DNA of 46,908 bases, from NCBI GenBank assembly GCA_019241085.1, contig JAFAXH010000088.1, positions 1 through 46,908 on the forward strand. Direction: 5' to 3'. The DNA comes from Verrucomicrobiota bacterium (GTDB lineage: Bacteria; Verrucomicrobiota; Verrucomicrobiia; Chthoniobacterales; SZAS-18). The notes under the pieces were generated by a model that was not told the origin of the DNA, did no database searches, and was given only the letters and a program-made list of their open reading frames with translations. Shown here piece after piece: positions 1-10,494 of the stretch (within the stretch, counting starts at the first letter, position 1; the number at the start of each line of letters is the position of its first letter). The position numbers were made by a program, and so were the translations under genes.

Positions 1-1
1 C

Positions 2-388
2 GAGGAGTTTCTTTCGCAACTCGCGCTTGTCACGAGTTTGGAAACCGAGGAGGTGGTGCGCGGTCGGTCAGACGACGATGAGCAGGTGACGCTTTCCAGC
101 GTGCATCAAGCGAAGGGTTTGGAATGGAAAATCGTCTTTGTCATTAACCTGACGGAAGGCTCCTTCCCGAGCCATCGCTCGCTGGAGTCCGCCGACGCAA
201 TCGAGGAAGAGCGCCGGTTGTTCTACGTGGCCATCACGCGCGCGTGCGACGAGCTTTACCTGACACATCCGTTCATGAAACTGGGCGGCAGCGCTTACGG
301 CGGCGATATGTTTCAACGGCCATCGCGTTTCCTTGGCGAAGTGCCGGCGGAGTTGTTCGAGAAATGGGAAATCGAGCGCGGTTTTTGA
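2..388 (+). CDS. UvrD/PcrA-type DNA helicase, C-terminal fragment (5' end outside window)
   Basis: The reading frame is open from the window edge, so only the last ~128 residues are present. The visible part holds the end of helicase domain 2 of superfamily 1A: a VHQAKGLEWK block (the motif V region, which contacts DNA and couples to ATP) and EEERRLFYVAITRA (motif VI, containing the arginine finger). Family members unwind 3'-5' during repair or replication restart; which of UvrD, PcrA or Rep this is cannot be told from the tail. The protein ends soon after motif VI with no long C-terminal extension. It converges on mdh, with a long palindrome between the two stops. Confidence 0.88.
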   Translation, partial: EEFLSQLALVTSLETEEVVRGRSDDDEQVTLSSVHQAKGLEWKIVFVINLTEGSFPSHRSLESADAIEEERRLFYVAITRACDELYLTHPFMKLGGSAYGGDMFQRPSRFLGEVPAELFEKWEIERGF

Positions 389-396
389 TTTTTTTT

Positions 397-570
397 GCCG
401 CGGATGAACGCGGACGAAACACGGATTTTTCAGACAGAATTAACAAAATTAAACAGAATAAAAGGCGAGCGGAGTTCGCTTGGAACCCACCACGATTCTG
501 TTCTCCTGGAATTGTGTTTAATTCTGTAATTCTGTCTGCTCTCTGAAAAACATCCGCGTTCATCCGCGGC
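397..570. repeat. Long imperfect palindrome between convergent genes (CCGCGGATGAACGCGG family)
   Basis: The left arm begins GCCGCGGATGAACGCGGA and continues through CAGACAGAATTA and AAATTAAACA. The right arm is its imperfect reverse complement and ends CATCCGCGGC at 570. The centre is unpaired. It fills the gap between the helicase stop and the mdh stop and could act as a two-way transcription terminator, although it has no clean U-tract. Confidence 0.8.
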
Positions 571-576
571 TCCCAA

Positions 577-1569
577 TTAGCTTTTGAGCAACCCGCCCAC
601 CAGCGCTTTTTCTTCCTTCAACTCATTCACGCTCGCGTCGATCTTCGCGCGGCTGAAATCGTTGATCGACACGCCTTGCACGATCTCGCGCTCGGTGCCG
701 CTCGTCGCGCGCACGGGGAAGGAACAGATGAGTCCTTTTTCAATGCCGTAGGAACCGTCGGAGCAAAGCCCGACGCTCGTCCAATCGCCCGCCGGCGTTG
801 GCTTGACCAAGGACGCCACCGTGTCCACCGCCGCGTTGGCCGCGCTCGCCGCGCTCGACGCGCCGCGCGCCTTGATGATCGCCGCGCCGCGCTGCTGCAC
901 GGTTTTGATGAAATCGCCTTCCAGCCACGCCCGGTCGCTGATGACTTCGGTCGCGGATTTGCCGTTGATTTTTGCGTTGTAAAAATCGGGATACTGCGTG
1001 GCGGAATGGTTGCCCCAAATGGCGAGGTTCGTCACCTCCGCGACCGGCGTGCCGGACTTCTGCGCGAGCTGCGCCTTGGCGCGGTTTTCGTCGAGCCGCG
1101 TCATGGCAAACCAGCGGTCCGCCGGCACGCCCTGCGCGTTGTTCATGGCGATGAGGCAGTTTGTGTTGCACGGATTGCCGACGACGAGAATGCGCACGTC
1201 GCTCGCCGCGTTTTTTTCAATCGCCTGACCCTGGCCGATGAAAATTTTGCCGTTGATGCCGAGCAGGTCGCCGCGTTCCATGCCGGCCTTGCGCGGCACG
1301 CTGCCGACGAGCAAGGCCCAGCTCACATCGCGAAAGCCTTCGTTGAGATCGGCGGTTGGAATGATCGAATGCACGAGCGGAAAAGCGCAGTCGTGCAGTT
1401 CCATGACGACGCCTTCGAGCGCGGGCAGCGCGGCGGGAATCTCGATGAGGTGCAGGACGACCGGCTGATCCGGCCCGAGCATGGAGCCGCTGGCGATGCG
1501 AAAGAGGAGCGAATAACCGATCTGGCCGGCGGCGCCGGTGATGGCAACGTGGATTGGGGATTTCTTCAT
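577..1569 (-). CDS. mdh: Malate dehydrogenase
   Basis: A TCA-cycle enzyme that interconverts malate and oxaloacetate with NAD(H) in the cytoplasm. The 330-residue protein starts with the Rossmann glycine loop [12 protein letters not shown] near residue 12. It has the substrate-binding stretch [12 protein letters not shown] near residue 155 and the catalytic histidine region [13 protein letters not shown] near residue 185. Length and motifs fit the cytosolic/type-1 MDH group of about 330 residues rather than the shorter LDH-like group. The ATG at 1569 is the natural start. The gene stands alone on the minus strand downstream of the transglutaminase gene, with a 72-bp gap; fumC, another TCA gene, lies 7 kb away and is not in the same operon. 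Confidence 0.96.
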   Translation of the reverse strand: MKKSPIHVAITGAAGQIGYSLLFRIASGSMLGPDQPVVLHLIEIPAALPALEGVVMELHDCAFPLVHSIIPTADLNEGFRDVSWALLVGSVPRKAGMERGDLLGINGKIFIGQGQAIEKNAASDVRILVVGNPCNTNCLIAMNNAQGVPADRWFAMTRLDENRAKAQLAQKSGTPVAEVTNLAIWGNHSATQYPDFYNAKINGKSATEVISDRAWLEGDFIKTVQQRGAAIIKARGASSAASAANAAVDTVASLVKPTPAGDWTSVGLCSDGSYGIEKGLICSFPVRATSGTEREIVQGVSINDFSRAKIDASVNELKEEKALVGGLLKS

Positions 1570-1641
1570 GGCGAGTTAGCAATGATAACGCAGCGCAGCC
1601 CGGTTTTGCGCGCTGCTTTCCGCCCATTCGGGACAGGGAAG

Positions 1642-3942
1642 TTATTGGAAACGTCGCACGGCTGCTCGCAACTCCGCCAGCGTGCGGCCGTTTGCCGAGC
1701 CGTAGCGCACGGCCACGTAGCGCGCCGTGATCTCCGCGATCTGCGCCGCCCGCGCCGGCAGCGCCCGGCTCGCGCGCGCGGCGAAATCGAGCGGCCCCTC
1801 GTTCGCCGCGCGCGGCGGGAAATCCGCCGTCGCCGCAGGCGCCGCGCGCGGCGGATTTTTCTTTGAAACAAGGCGCGTCAGCCGCTCGCAGAACTGCCGA
1901 TACAGCCGCACAGCCGGGTCTTCCGCCCGGCGCGCCAGCCACCACTTGCGCGCCCGCCACGCGAGCGCGCCTAGGGTCAGCGCCGCGCCGATGACCGCAA
2001 AGATCGCTCCGCCGCCGAGCGCCGCCGTCCATTCGCGGTGCGCGGACGCCGCCGCGCCGCCGCCGAGGTGCAACTGTTGAAACACTTTTTGCCCCAGCGC
2101 ATTCAGCCCCAGCCGATCAAAGACTTGCTGCTGGCTTGGGGCGTCGTAATCGACCACCCACAGGTTCCATTGCTGCTCGAGCGAGTCCCACATGAACCGG
2201 CCTTGCTGGCTGGCCCAACGCCAGCCCGTCGGCTGCCGCAGTCGCCCCAACAACTCCTCGGTTTCCAGACTCCCGCCGTCGCTCCGTGCGCCGAGCGCCG
2301 CCAGCGCCGCGTAGGCTGGCGCGCCGTATTCGACGCGTTCCGGCGCGACGAACCCCGTCGGGTCAAAGCGCACCCAGCCGCGATTTTCCAGCCACACCTC
2401 GGTCCAGGCGTGCGCGTCCGCCTCGCGCACGGTGTAATGCCCGCTAAACGGGTTCCATTGCCCGCCTTGGTAACCGACCACGACGCGCGCGGGCAAATCA
2501 GCGGCCCGCATCAGGGTGCCGAACGCAGCGGCGAAGTGTTCGCAAAAGCCGCGCCGTTTGGAAAAAAGAAATTCGTCCAACGCCTGCGCCGGTTCCGCCG
2601 CGTAGCTGCCGGGAGTGAGCGAATACACGAAGCCGCCGTCGCGGAAAAACTCCAGCCCGCGCTGGGCGATGGTGCGTTCCTCCTCGCCGCGTTCCGTCTG
2701 CTGCGCGCGCCAGCTTTTTGCCAGCTCGCGCGCGCGATTGCCGAGGCGCGACGGCAGCCGCAGATAATTCGCGCGCAAATCCGGCGGCAGTGTCGGTGGC
2801 GCGCCCGGCGCGGCGGCGTTGCTCCCGCCGCTCAATCCGCCCGCCGTGCTGGGCTGCGATTCCACGCTGTAAATCACCGAACTCGTGATCTGCCGGTAGC
2901 TGCTCAAGTCGCCAGTGCTGTGTTGCAAAAAGCCCACCGCGGAGACAGCCAGCGGCCGGTCGAGCGCAAAGAGCCATTTGTGCCCGTGCGGTTCGACGAG
3001 CGTGATTTGCTGCGCGATGCGCACGACGCCCGCTGGAGGGTTGTTCACGGCTGACGGCGAGGACGATGATGATCCGCCGCGGCCGTTGTCGCGTCCCTCG
3101 ACGTTGCCGCGGCTCCACGCCAATCCTTTGCAAACACTCAGGGTGAACGCGCGCCAATACAGCGTTTTCGCCGGCAATTCGCCCTCTGGCAGACGCGCGC
3201 GGAAGGCGATGACTTCGGATTGTTCCAGCCCTTCCACGCTGCCCGGCGACAAGTCCTCCGACATGCCCGTTTTGGCGCGGTTCACCAGCGTCAGCGACCG
3301 GAAAAACTGGCCTTCCAGCCGCGGGAACAATACGAAGCAGAGCAGCGTGAGCGGCAGCGTCTGGCCAAAGAGCGTCAACGTCAGCCGCGTCGTCGGCCAG
3401 AGGCGTCCTCCGCGCGGTCGGCGGCCGGCATTCGTTGTGCGGCCCGTCGCGCTGCCGCCGCCAGCGCCGTGGCAGCGGGCGAGCGCGAGGATGTTGGTCA
3501 GGATGGAGAGCGAGGCAAAGAGCGTGCGGCCCAGCGATTGTTCGTAGAAAAATCCGCTGAGCAGCAAAAAATAACCGAGCAGCGCGACGAGCACGAAATC
3601 GCGCGCGGTGTGGAGTTCCAGCAGCTTGAGCGAAATCAGCGCGACCAGCAGCGCGGTCAGCGTCATCGGATCGCCCAAGTCGCGACGGTCGAACATCACG
3701 CCGCCGACTGCCGCCGCGAAGAGTCCCAGCCGCCAACCCAGCGCCGGCAGCCGCCAGCCGCGCGCCTCGATCACTTGACGGAAAAACGCGCACGCCACAA
3801 AGCCGACGGGCACCCACGGCGGCAGCTCCGCCGCCAGCGGCACCATCGCCAGGATCAAGCTCGTGAGCAGCCACGGCAGCGCGGCGCCGAGGTTGCGGCG
3901 CGGCAGGTCTTTGCCGGTGAATGGAAGCAGCGAGGTCGCCAT
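1642..3942 (-). CDS. TgpA-like transmembrane transglutaminase (DUF3488 / transglutaminase core)
   Basis: A multi-pass membrane protein of 766 residues. Roughly five or six hydrophobic segments occupy residues 20-210, followed by a soluble transglutaminase-like cysteine-protease fold and one more membrane segment near residue 645, then a short basic cytoplasmic tail. The catalytic triad can be read: Cys467 in GFCEHFAAAFG, His511 in ADAHAWTEVW and Asp527 in RFDPTG. Family members sit with a MoxR ATPase and a DUF58 protein, exactly as here, and are thought to act on an envelope protein; the substrate is unknown. The start is ATG 3942; a TTG 12 bases upstream, 4 bases past the DUF58 stop, is the alternative. 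Gene order says it is the last gene of the malQ-moxR-DUF58 cluster. Confidence 0.9.
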   Translation of the reverse strand: MATSLLPFTGKDLPRRNLGAALPWLLTSLILAMVPLAAELPPWVPVGFVACAFFRQVIEARGWRLPALGWRLGLFAAAVGGVMFDRRDLGDPMTLTALLVALISLKLLELHTARDFVLVALLGYFLLLSGFFYEQSLGRTLFASLSILTNILALARCHGAGGGSATGRTTNAGRRPRGGRLWPTTRLTLTLFGQTLPLTLLCFVLFPRLEGQFFRSLTLVNRAKTGMSEDLSPGSVEGLEQSEVIAFRARLPEGELPAKTLYWRAFTLSVCKGLAWSRGNVEGRDNGRGGSSSSSPSAVNNPPAGVVRIAQQITLVEPHGHKWLFALDRPLAVSAVGFLQHSTGDLSSYRQITSSVIYSVESQPSTAGGLSGGSNAAAPGAPPTLPPDLRANYLRLPSRLGNRARELAKSWRAQQTERGEEERTIAQRGLEFFRDGGFVYSLTPGSYAAEPAQALDEFLFSKRRGFCEHFAAAFGTLMRAADLPARVVVGYQGGQWNPFSGHYTVREADAHAWTEVWLENRGWVRFDPTGFVAPERVEYGAPAYAALAALGARSDGGSLETEELLGRLRQPTGWRWASQQGRFMWDSLEQQWNLWVVDYDAPSQQQVFDRLGLNALGQKVFQQLHLGGGAAASAHREWTAALGGGAIFAVIGAALTLGALAWRARKWWLARRAEDPAVRLYRQFCERLTRLVSKKNPPRAAPAATADFPPRAANEGPLDFAARASRALPARAAQIAEITARYVAVRYGSANGRTLAELRAAVRRFQ

Positions 3943-3957
3943 TGGAAACACCAAAAT

Positions 3958-4998
3958 TTATTCGCGACGAAATAACGCCAGCGCTTCGAGGCAGCGCCGC
4001 AAATGCGCGTCGCCACGGCCGGGCGCGATCTCGGTCACGTCCGCATCGGTCGTCGTGTTGTCGGGCAGCCGCAGGCCATACCAGATGCGCGGCCGCGCCT
4101 CGGCTTCGAGCGTCCAGCGACAGAGCTGCGCCAGTCGCGCTTCGGGGTCGAGATCGGCGAGCGCGTGCCAGTCGAGCCAGACGATCACGCGTTCCAACTC
4201 ATCCGAGCCGACGAATTGTTTGACCAACAATCCCTGGCCGCGCGCGGCGGCTCGCCAATCGACGCGGCGTTGCGAATCGCCCGGCAAATACGGCCGCGCG
4301 CCGGCGTAATCATCGCCCGCCGGGCTGGCTATAGTGGCCAACGCCGGCGCGGCCAGCGCGGCGTCGTCGGCGTCGGTGATGGGCGCTTCCGGCAGCGGAC
4401 GCGCGCCGGCGGGCGCGGGCGAGGGATATACGTAATAGCCGGCGTCGGGGGACGTTTCCTCGTAAAACCAGCCACGGAAAAATCCGAGTGGATAGATCGT
4501 GCTCATCGCCAGCCGGCCGAGCGGGAAAAAGCCGCGCTGCGTCGTGGGCAGGCTCAATTCCACCGCGGCGCTCCCACGTGCCTCGACACCCGCGACGAAC
4601 GCCGGCTCAGCCGTCAGCTTGCCGCGCCGTTGCCGCCGCCACAACGTGCCGTGCGGCCAGACTTCCAGCGCGACGCGCGCGCGCCGGGTCGGATTTTCCA
4701 CGGTCGCCGCGACCCGCGTGGGCTTGCCGGCAAAGACCGGCGCGATTTCACCGTCCACCCGCAGCCGCAGCCGGGTGAGGGCAAAGTGCGTGTGGATCAT
4801 CGACACGATGGCCAGCGAAGTCAGGAAAAAACCGAGCAGATACGCGACGCTGTTGTTCTGCCCGAGGGCCGCGTAGGCCATCGCGAGCAGCACCGCGAGC
4901 AGCGGTAAACAGGCGCGGGTCGGCAGGATGTAAATCCGCCGCGCGCGGAGCCAGGAAGAAAATGACGAATGACGCGCGGGCGCGGGGAGACGTTGCAT
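3958..4998 (-). CDS. DUF58 domain protein, partner of MoxR
   Basis: A protein of 346 residues with two N-terminal membrane segments (about residues 28-65) followed by an extracytoplasmic or cytoplasmic beta-rich region and the DUF58 signature near residue 230: an ARPYLPGDSQRRVDWRAAAR stretch, then LLVKQF. DUF58 is related to von Willebrand A domains. Proteins of this type are paired with MoxR ATPases, which are thought to remodel them or use them as scaffold. The ATG at 4998 is preferred; an in-frame GTG at 5016 lies within the adjoining palindrome and would add six repeat-derived residues. The stop is 15 bases before the ATG of the transglutaminase gene, so the two are almost certainly co-transcribed. 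Confidence 0.9.
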   Translation of the reverse strand: MQRLPAPARHSSFSSWLRARRIYILPTRACLPLLAVLLAMAYAALGQNNSVAYLLGFFLTSLAIVSMIHTHFALTRLRLRVDGEIAPVFAGKPTRVAATVENPTRRARVALEVWPHGTLWRRQRRGKLTAEPAFVAGVEARGSAAVELSLPTTQRGFFPLGRLAMSTIYPLGFFRGWFYEETSPDAGYYVYPSPAPAGARPLPEAPITDADDAALAAPALATIASPAGDDYAGARPYLPGDSQRRVDWRAAARGQGLLVKQFVGSDELERVIVWLDWHALADLDPEARLAQLCRWTLEAEARPRIWYGLRLPDNTTTDADVTEIAPGRGDAHLRRCLEALALFRRE

Positions 4999-5129
4999 TT
5001 TTAACACCGAGAACACCGAGGCGGAGGCACCGAGGCAGAAGAGAGAAAAGACAGGTTTTTTCAGAAAAACACCAATGCCTTTCTCCGTGTTCTCTGTGCC
5101 TCCGTCTCTTCTGCCTCGGTGTTAAAATT
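4999..5129. repeat. Long palindrome between moxR and DUF58 gene (ACACCGAGG family, copy 1)
   Basis: The left arm is built from repeats of words such as AACACCGAG and GGCACCGAGG. The right arm reads TCTTCTGCCTCGGTG, the matching complement, and ends GTTAAAATT. A smaller hairpin, GGTTTTTTCAGAAAAACACC, lies in the middle. A second copy of the family is at 17244-17381. It splits an otherwise compact operon. Confidence 0.85.
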
Positions 5130-5142
5130 CAGCTTTGCTTTG

Positions 5143-6066
5143 TCATTCAATTGAAACGCTGGCCAACAGTTGCCGCGCCAGTTCGCGCCCGGAATCCTGC
5201 CCCGGCCGCGGCGCGAGGCCGCTCGGCGGTTCGAGCCGGTGCGCGGCGACGGCGAGCGCGACGGATTGCACGTCTTCGGGTAGGACCATTTCACGGCCCG
5301 CCATGAGCGCCCAGGTTTGCGCCGCGTGCAGCCAGCCGAGGCCGGCGCGCGGCGAGAGACCGGTCGGGTGCAGGTCGCGGCTGGCGGCAAGCAGATTTTG
5401 CAAATAATCGAGCAGCGCCGGCGCGACGTGGATGCGCCGGGCGGCGTGCTGGAATTGCGCGAGCTGCTCGGCGGCGAGGACTTCGGGCAGGTCGCCGAGC
5501 ATTTCGCGGCGGTCGCGGCCGACGAGCATTTCGCGTTCGGCGGCGCGGTCGGGGAAGCCGAGTTCCAGGCGCATGAGAAAGCGGTCGAGCTGGCTCTCGG
5601 GCAAAGGAAACGTGCCGACTTGCTGGCGCGGATTTTGGGTGGCAATGACGAAAAACGGGTGCGGCAGCGGATGGCTCACGCCGTCGGCGCTGACTTGGTT
5701 TTCCTCCATCGCTTCGAGCAGCGCGCTCTGCGTCTTCGGCGTGGCGCGGTTGACTTCGTCGATGAGCACGACGGGCGCGAAGATCGGTCCGGGATGAAAA
5801 ACAAAGCGGCCCGTCTCGCGGTCGAAGATCGAGTTGCCGAGGATGTCTGCGGGCAGCAGGTCGCTGGTGAATTGGATGCGGCGAAACATCAGCCCCAGCG
5901 AGCGGGCGAGCGCTTGGGAAAGCGTCGTCTTGCCCACGCCGGGAACGTCCTCGATGAGCAGATGTCCGCGCGCCAGCAGGCAGCAAACCGCGAGCCGGAT
6001 GGCGGCGGCCTTGCCGGCGATGACGCCGTTCAATTGGTCGAGCAAACTGGCGATGGGATCGGTCAC
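5143..6066 (-). CDS. MoxR family AAA+ ATPase
   Basis: A cytoplasmic AAA+ chaperone-like ATPase of 307 residues. The Walker A loop is DVPGVGKTTLSQ near residue 40, the Walker B motif is VVLIDEVNRA near residue 100, and the sensor region is VIATQNPRQQ near residue 140, followed by the MoxR-type C-terminal lid with LDRFLMRLELGFPD. MoxR proteins act on DUF58/VWA partners, and the DUF58 gene is the next gene downstream. The start codon is GTG at 6066, nine bases after the malQ stop, which suggests coupling to malQ. No Shine-Dalgarno sequence is visible. Confidence 0.95.
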   Translation of the reverse strand: MTDPIASLLDQLNGVIAGKAAAIRLAVCCLLARGHLLIEDVPGVGKTTLSQALARSLGLMFRRIQFTSDLLPADILGNSIFDRETGRFVFHPGPIFAPVVLIDEVNRATPKTQSALLEAMEENQVSADGVSHPLPHPFFVIATQNPRQQVGTFPLPESQLDRFLMRLELGFPDRAAEREMLVGRDRREMLGDLPEVLAAEQLAQFQHAARRIHVAPALLDYLQNLLAASRDLHPTGLSPRAGLGWLHAAQTWALMAGREMVLPEDVQSVALAVAAHRLEPPSGLAPRPGQDSGRELARQLLASVSIE

Positions 6067-6075
6067 GGGATTTTT

Positions 6076-7854
6076 TTACCGCCCGGTTTCTTTCAGCATC
6101 GCGCGCACGCGCTCGGTGAGGGCGACAACGGGCGGGTCGGCGCGCAGTTCCGCCACGGTCCGGGCGAGGCGTCGGCTCCAGTTGGATGTGGCGGCGGTGC
6201 CGGGGACGTTGAAGCGATCCGGGGTGCCGAGCAGGTCGGTAATCATCACCACCGCCAGCCACGAACGCGTGCGAAAGAGCGCGTGCAACAGGTGGGCGTG
6301 AACGTCCGGCGAAAACTCGAAGGTGCGCGTTTCCCGCGGCAAATCGGCCCAGTCGGCGAGCTTGTCCAATTCGCGTTGCGCCTCGCCGCGGTCGCCGGCG
6401 ATTTCGCCGGAGAGCACGCGCGCGTGCTGGCGCCAATAGACCACGAGCGGCTCGTGATCGTGCGTGCCAAAGGTCGCCACCGACAAGGGCGCGTAATGTT
6501 CCGGCCGGATGAGCCGTTGGTAATTCGTCGCCGGGTCCGGCTCCCAGATGGGAATCTTGAAGCCGGCGATGCCGAGCGCGGTCAGGCTCGGGCGCACGTA
6601 ATCGGGCACGGTGCCGAGGTCTTCGCCGATGAGCGCGGTGTCGCCCGCGGCGGCGAGCACCATTTTCAAATACTCCTCGCCCTCGCGCCGGTTCGCCTCG
6701 GCGTGCTCGTAGGTGTCGTCGGCGCGCGGCTGGAAACCGGGCAGCCGGCCGCCGGTTTTTTCCTGCGCCTGCGCGGGCGTGAGCGGGAGAAATTCGGCGT
6801 TGCGCTCAGGTCGCCACGGGAAGCCGTAGATGCGGTAAAAGCCGAGGATGTGGTCGATGCGGAAGACGTGAAACACGTCGCGCACGCCGCCGACGCGGGC
6901 GCGCCACCAGGTGAAATCGCTCTTGCGCATGGCGTCCCAATCATAGAGCGGGATGCCCCAGTTTTGCCCCCATTTCTGCGTGAACGCGTCGTCCTTGAAA
7001 TACGGCTCCGGCGGCGCGCCGCCCGACCAATGGAGCCGGAAGTCGCCCGGCCGGCTCCAGACATCGGCGCTGTAATACGAGACGCCGAACGGGATGTCGC
7101 CCATGAGCGCGACGCCGCGCGCGGTGGCGTGGCGTTTCACTTCTTCCCATTGCGTGTAGGCGATCCACTGCACGTAGCCGTGGAATTCCATGCGCGGCGG
7201 CAGCACGGCGCGTTCCTCCTCGGATTGCGTGTCCAGCCAGGCGCGCACCTCGGCCGAGCTGCGCTGACCTTCCGGCCAGCGGTCCCAGCACTCGGTATTG
7301 CCGTGGCGCTCCATCAACGTGCGAAACATCGCGTAGTCGCCGAGCCAGGCGGCGTTCTTTTCTGTGAACTCCGCAAAGGCCGCGTCGCGCTCGGTGCCGT
7401 AGCCGAGATGATGGTGCTCGAACGAGGCAAACGCCCGCTCGAGCAGCCGGCGTTTCAGCGGCTTGACGATCGCATAATTCACCGAACCCCGGCGCAACGC
7501 CGCGAGATCGACGCCGGCCAGCTCCGCCTGGTAATCCGCCGCCGACAGGTCCGGCAACGCCTCGGGCGAGAGCCGCAGCGTCGTCGGCTCCAGCGCGAGC
7601 GAAGAGATCGCGTTGTAAGGCGAATGGTCGCCGCCGGTTTCGTTGATCGGCAGGATTTGCACCATGCGAAACCCGGCGTCCGCCGCCCAGTCGATGAACG
7701 TCTTCAACCCCGCCGTGTCGCCGATGCCGAGATCGTCCTCCGTGCGCAGGGCAAACACCGGCACCAGCACGCCGCCGAGCCGGCGCGACGGAGAGAGATC
7801 GAGGTGAGTTGAGGTGTCGGCGTCGGCTGGGGAAAAGTGGGGAGCGGCTTCCAT
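6076..7854 (-). CDS. malQ: 4-alpha-glucanotransferase (amylomaltase, GH77)
   Basis: Transfers alpha-1,4-glucan segments between maltodextrins in the cytoplasm, as part of glycogen and maltose use. The protein has 592 residues. GH77 landmarks are present: ILPINETGGDHSPYNAISS near the N-terminus, GDIPFGVSYYSADVW, FRIDHILGFYRIYG (nucleophile aspartate region), ALIGEDLGTVPDYV (acid/base glutamate) and FGTHDHEP (third acidic residue). Length fits the shorter bacterial form without an extra N-terminal carbohydrate domain. ATG 7854 is chosen over an upstream TTG, because the first 16 codons of the longer frame have no family resemblance. It is the first gene of the cluster running into moxR; a metabolic link to the MoxR/DUF58/TgpA group is not obvious. 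Confidence 0.95.
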   Translation of the reverse strand: MEAAPHFSPADADTSTHLDLSPSRRLGGVLVPVFALRTEDDLGIGDTAGLKTFIDWAADAGFRMVQILPINETGGDHSPYNAISSLALEPTTLRLSPEALPDLSAADYQAELAGVDLAALRRGSVNYAIVKPLKRRLLERAFASFEHHHLGYGTERDAAFAEFTEKNAAWLGDYAMFRTLMERHGNTECWDRWPEGQRSSAEVRAWLDTQSEEERAVLPPRMEFHGYVQWIAYTQWEEVKRHATARGVALMGDIPFGVSYYSADVWSRPGDFRLHWSGGAPPEPYFKDDAFTQKWGQNWGIPLYDWDAMRKSDFTWWRARVGGVRDVFHVFRIDHILGFYRIYGFPWRPERNAEFLPLTPAQAQEKTGGRLPGFQPRADDTYEHAEANRREGEEYLKMVLAAAGDTALIGEDLGTVPDYVRPSLTALGIAGFKIPIWEPDPATNYQRLIRPEHYAPLSVATFGTHDHEPLVVYWRQHARVLSGEIAGDRGEAQRELDKLADWADLPRETRTFEFSPDVHAHLLHALFRTRSWLAVVMITDLLGTPDRFNVPGTAATSNWSRRLARTVAELRADPPVVALTERVRAMLKETGR

Positions 7855-8025
7855 GGGCAGAGGATGAAAAGGGAATAAACGCGAGCTTGTCCGCAGGGGC
7901 AACCGTCCTCGGGCCAGGCGGGCGCACGGCGCGGAGCGGCGCGCGTCGTGGACACACCCACTGCACGTTACTCCGGTTCGCGGCTGCGTTGCGCGGCGGG
8001 TGCGTGGCGCTTACGATCACGGACC

Positions 8026-8589
8026 ATGAACTTTCATTTTTTGCCGCGTGCCGTCGCAGCAGCGGCCGGCATCATCTTTTTCGCGGGCGCCTGGGCCGCG
8101 CGATCGCCAGCGCAGACTGGCGCCGTTGCCAACAACCAGGCCGCCGCGACCAATGCCGCCGAGGTAGAGATCGCCGCGGCGATCCGCGCCGCCAACGCGC
8201 CGGTCAGCGTCGTGCATTTTTGGGCGCCGTGGTGCCCGAACTGCCTGGCGGAGATGAAGAACGGCGGCTGGTCTGATTTTGTGGCGAAAAATCCGGGCAC
8301 GCACTTCTACTTCGTCGCGCTCTGGAACGGCGGCGAAGAGGGCCGCGCCGCGTTGACCAAAGCCGGCATCGGCGAACAGGGCAACGTCACGATCCTCGCC
8401 GACCCGAATCCCTCCCGCGACCGCGCGACGAAGACGAGTCAATTCCTCGGCCAGCCGCTCACGTGGATTCCGACGACGTGGGTGTTCAAAGGCGGCAAGC
8501 AGTATTACGCCTTGAACTACGGCGAAGTCCGCTTCCCGATGCTCCAGCAGATGCTCGACGACGCGACCGCCGACTGGTCGCACAAGTAG
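8026..8589 (+). CDS. Exported thioredoxin-fold protein with CPNC active site
   Basis: A 187-residue protein with an N-terminal signal peptide (basic MNFHFLPRA, then a hydrophobic run AAAAGIIFFAGAW, with a likely cut around residue 25-32). The thioredoxin fold follows, with VVHFWAPWCPNCLAEM (Cys70, Cys73). The cis-proline region is TWIPTTWVFKGGKQ. It resembles TlpA/ResA-type periplasmic redox proteins, which reduce or oxidise disulfides in other exported proteins; the CPNC dipeptide does not fix the direction. The first ATG after the divergent malQ gene is used. The gene stands alone, converging on fumC with 85 bases between the stops. Confidence 0.85.
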   Translation: MNFHFLPRAVAAAAGIIFFAGAWAARSPAQTGAVANNQAAATNAAEVEIAAAIRAANAPVSVVHFWAPWCPNCLAEMKNGGWSDFVAKNPGTHFYFVALWNGGEEGRAALTKAGIGEQGNVTILADPNPSRDRATKTSQFLGQPLTWIPTTWVFKGGKQYYALNYGEVRFPMLQQMLDDATADWSHK

Positions 8590-8674
8590 TTGCAAGTCGG
8601 TGCGAAAATGAACGTAATAGGCTGCTCCGAACGTGGTGTGCTGAATGCCTTCTTCTACGAAATAGCTACGTTTC

Positions 8675-10135
<1,461 letters not shown>

Positions 10136-10223
10136 GGTGAGGGAAGGGCGCGCGAAAAAGGGAAACGTTTCATTTAGGCATTTGCGCCCGTGCGCGCAAG
10201 CCCGCGGTGCGATGCCCGCTGCC

Positions 10224-10453
10224 TGTCATCCCGAGGGCGTTCACATACTTGACTCACCATAGTGCAAATTATGGTGGAACTCATCGCGTCGAAGCGCAAT
10301 TTGTGGCGTTATTTTAGCCACTGGTGAGTCAAGTATGTGAACGCCGAGGGACCTCTTACTATTGTCTGGCTCGGTGGATGCACAAACCGCTTTCACGCTG
10401 CGCTGCTCGCCAAGGCAGGCAATTAGCGATCCTTCGACAAGCTCAGGATGACA
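10224..10453. repeat. TGTCATCCCGAG-type palindrome, copy 1, split by a 110-bp insertion
   Basis: The outer arms are TGTCATCCCGAG...GAGGGACCTCTT on the left and GATCCTTCGACAAGCTCAGG...ATGACA on the right. The asymmetric core contains GTCTGGCTCGGTGGATGCAC. The left arm is interrupted at 10236-10345 by a separate inverted-repeat element. A second copy is at 24684-24812, where the core is in the opposite orientation relative to the arms. This cluster fills most of the 359-base gap between fumC and the methyltransferase gene; I see no gene in that gap. Confidence 0.85.
10236..10345. mobile_element. 110-bp MITE-like element with 24-bp perfect terminal inverted repeats
   Basis: The left end reads GGCGTTCACATACTTGACTC and continues ACCA; positions 10322-10345 are its exact 24-base reverse complement. 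Inside are smaller hairpins: ACCATA/TATGGT at 10257-10275, and GTGGC/GCCAC further right. CCGAG precedes the element; CCGAG also spans its right junction (the last two bases of the element plus GAG), and GAG flanks both ends, so a short target-site duplication is possible. It carries no gene, so any mobility would need an enzyme encoded elsewhere. It sits inside the left arm of another palindromic repeat, whose normal arm is seen intact at 24684. Confidence 0.7.
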
Positions 10454-10494
10454 AAAAGATAAACGTCCGCGCGTGGGAAACTGCGTGGCAGCAG

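Noticed and set aside
676-1866. 396-codon open frame opposite mdh
   Set aside because: Arg-rich translation without family resemblance; mdh on the other strand is unambiguous.
5317-7812. 831-codon open frame on the plus strand opposite moxR and malQ
   Set aside because: Arg/Gly/Ala-rich translation with no motif; it is the antisense shadow of two clear genes in high-GC DNA.
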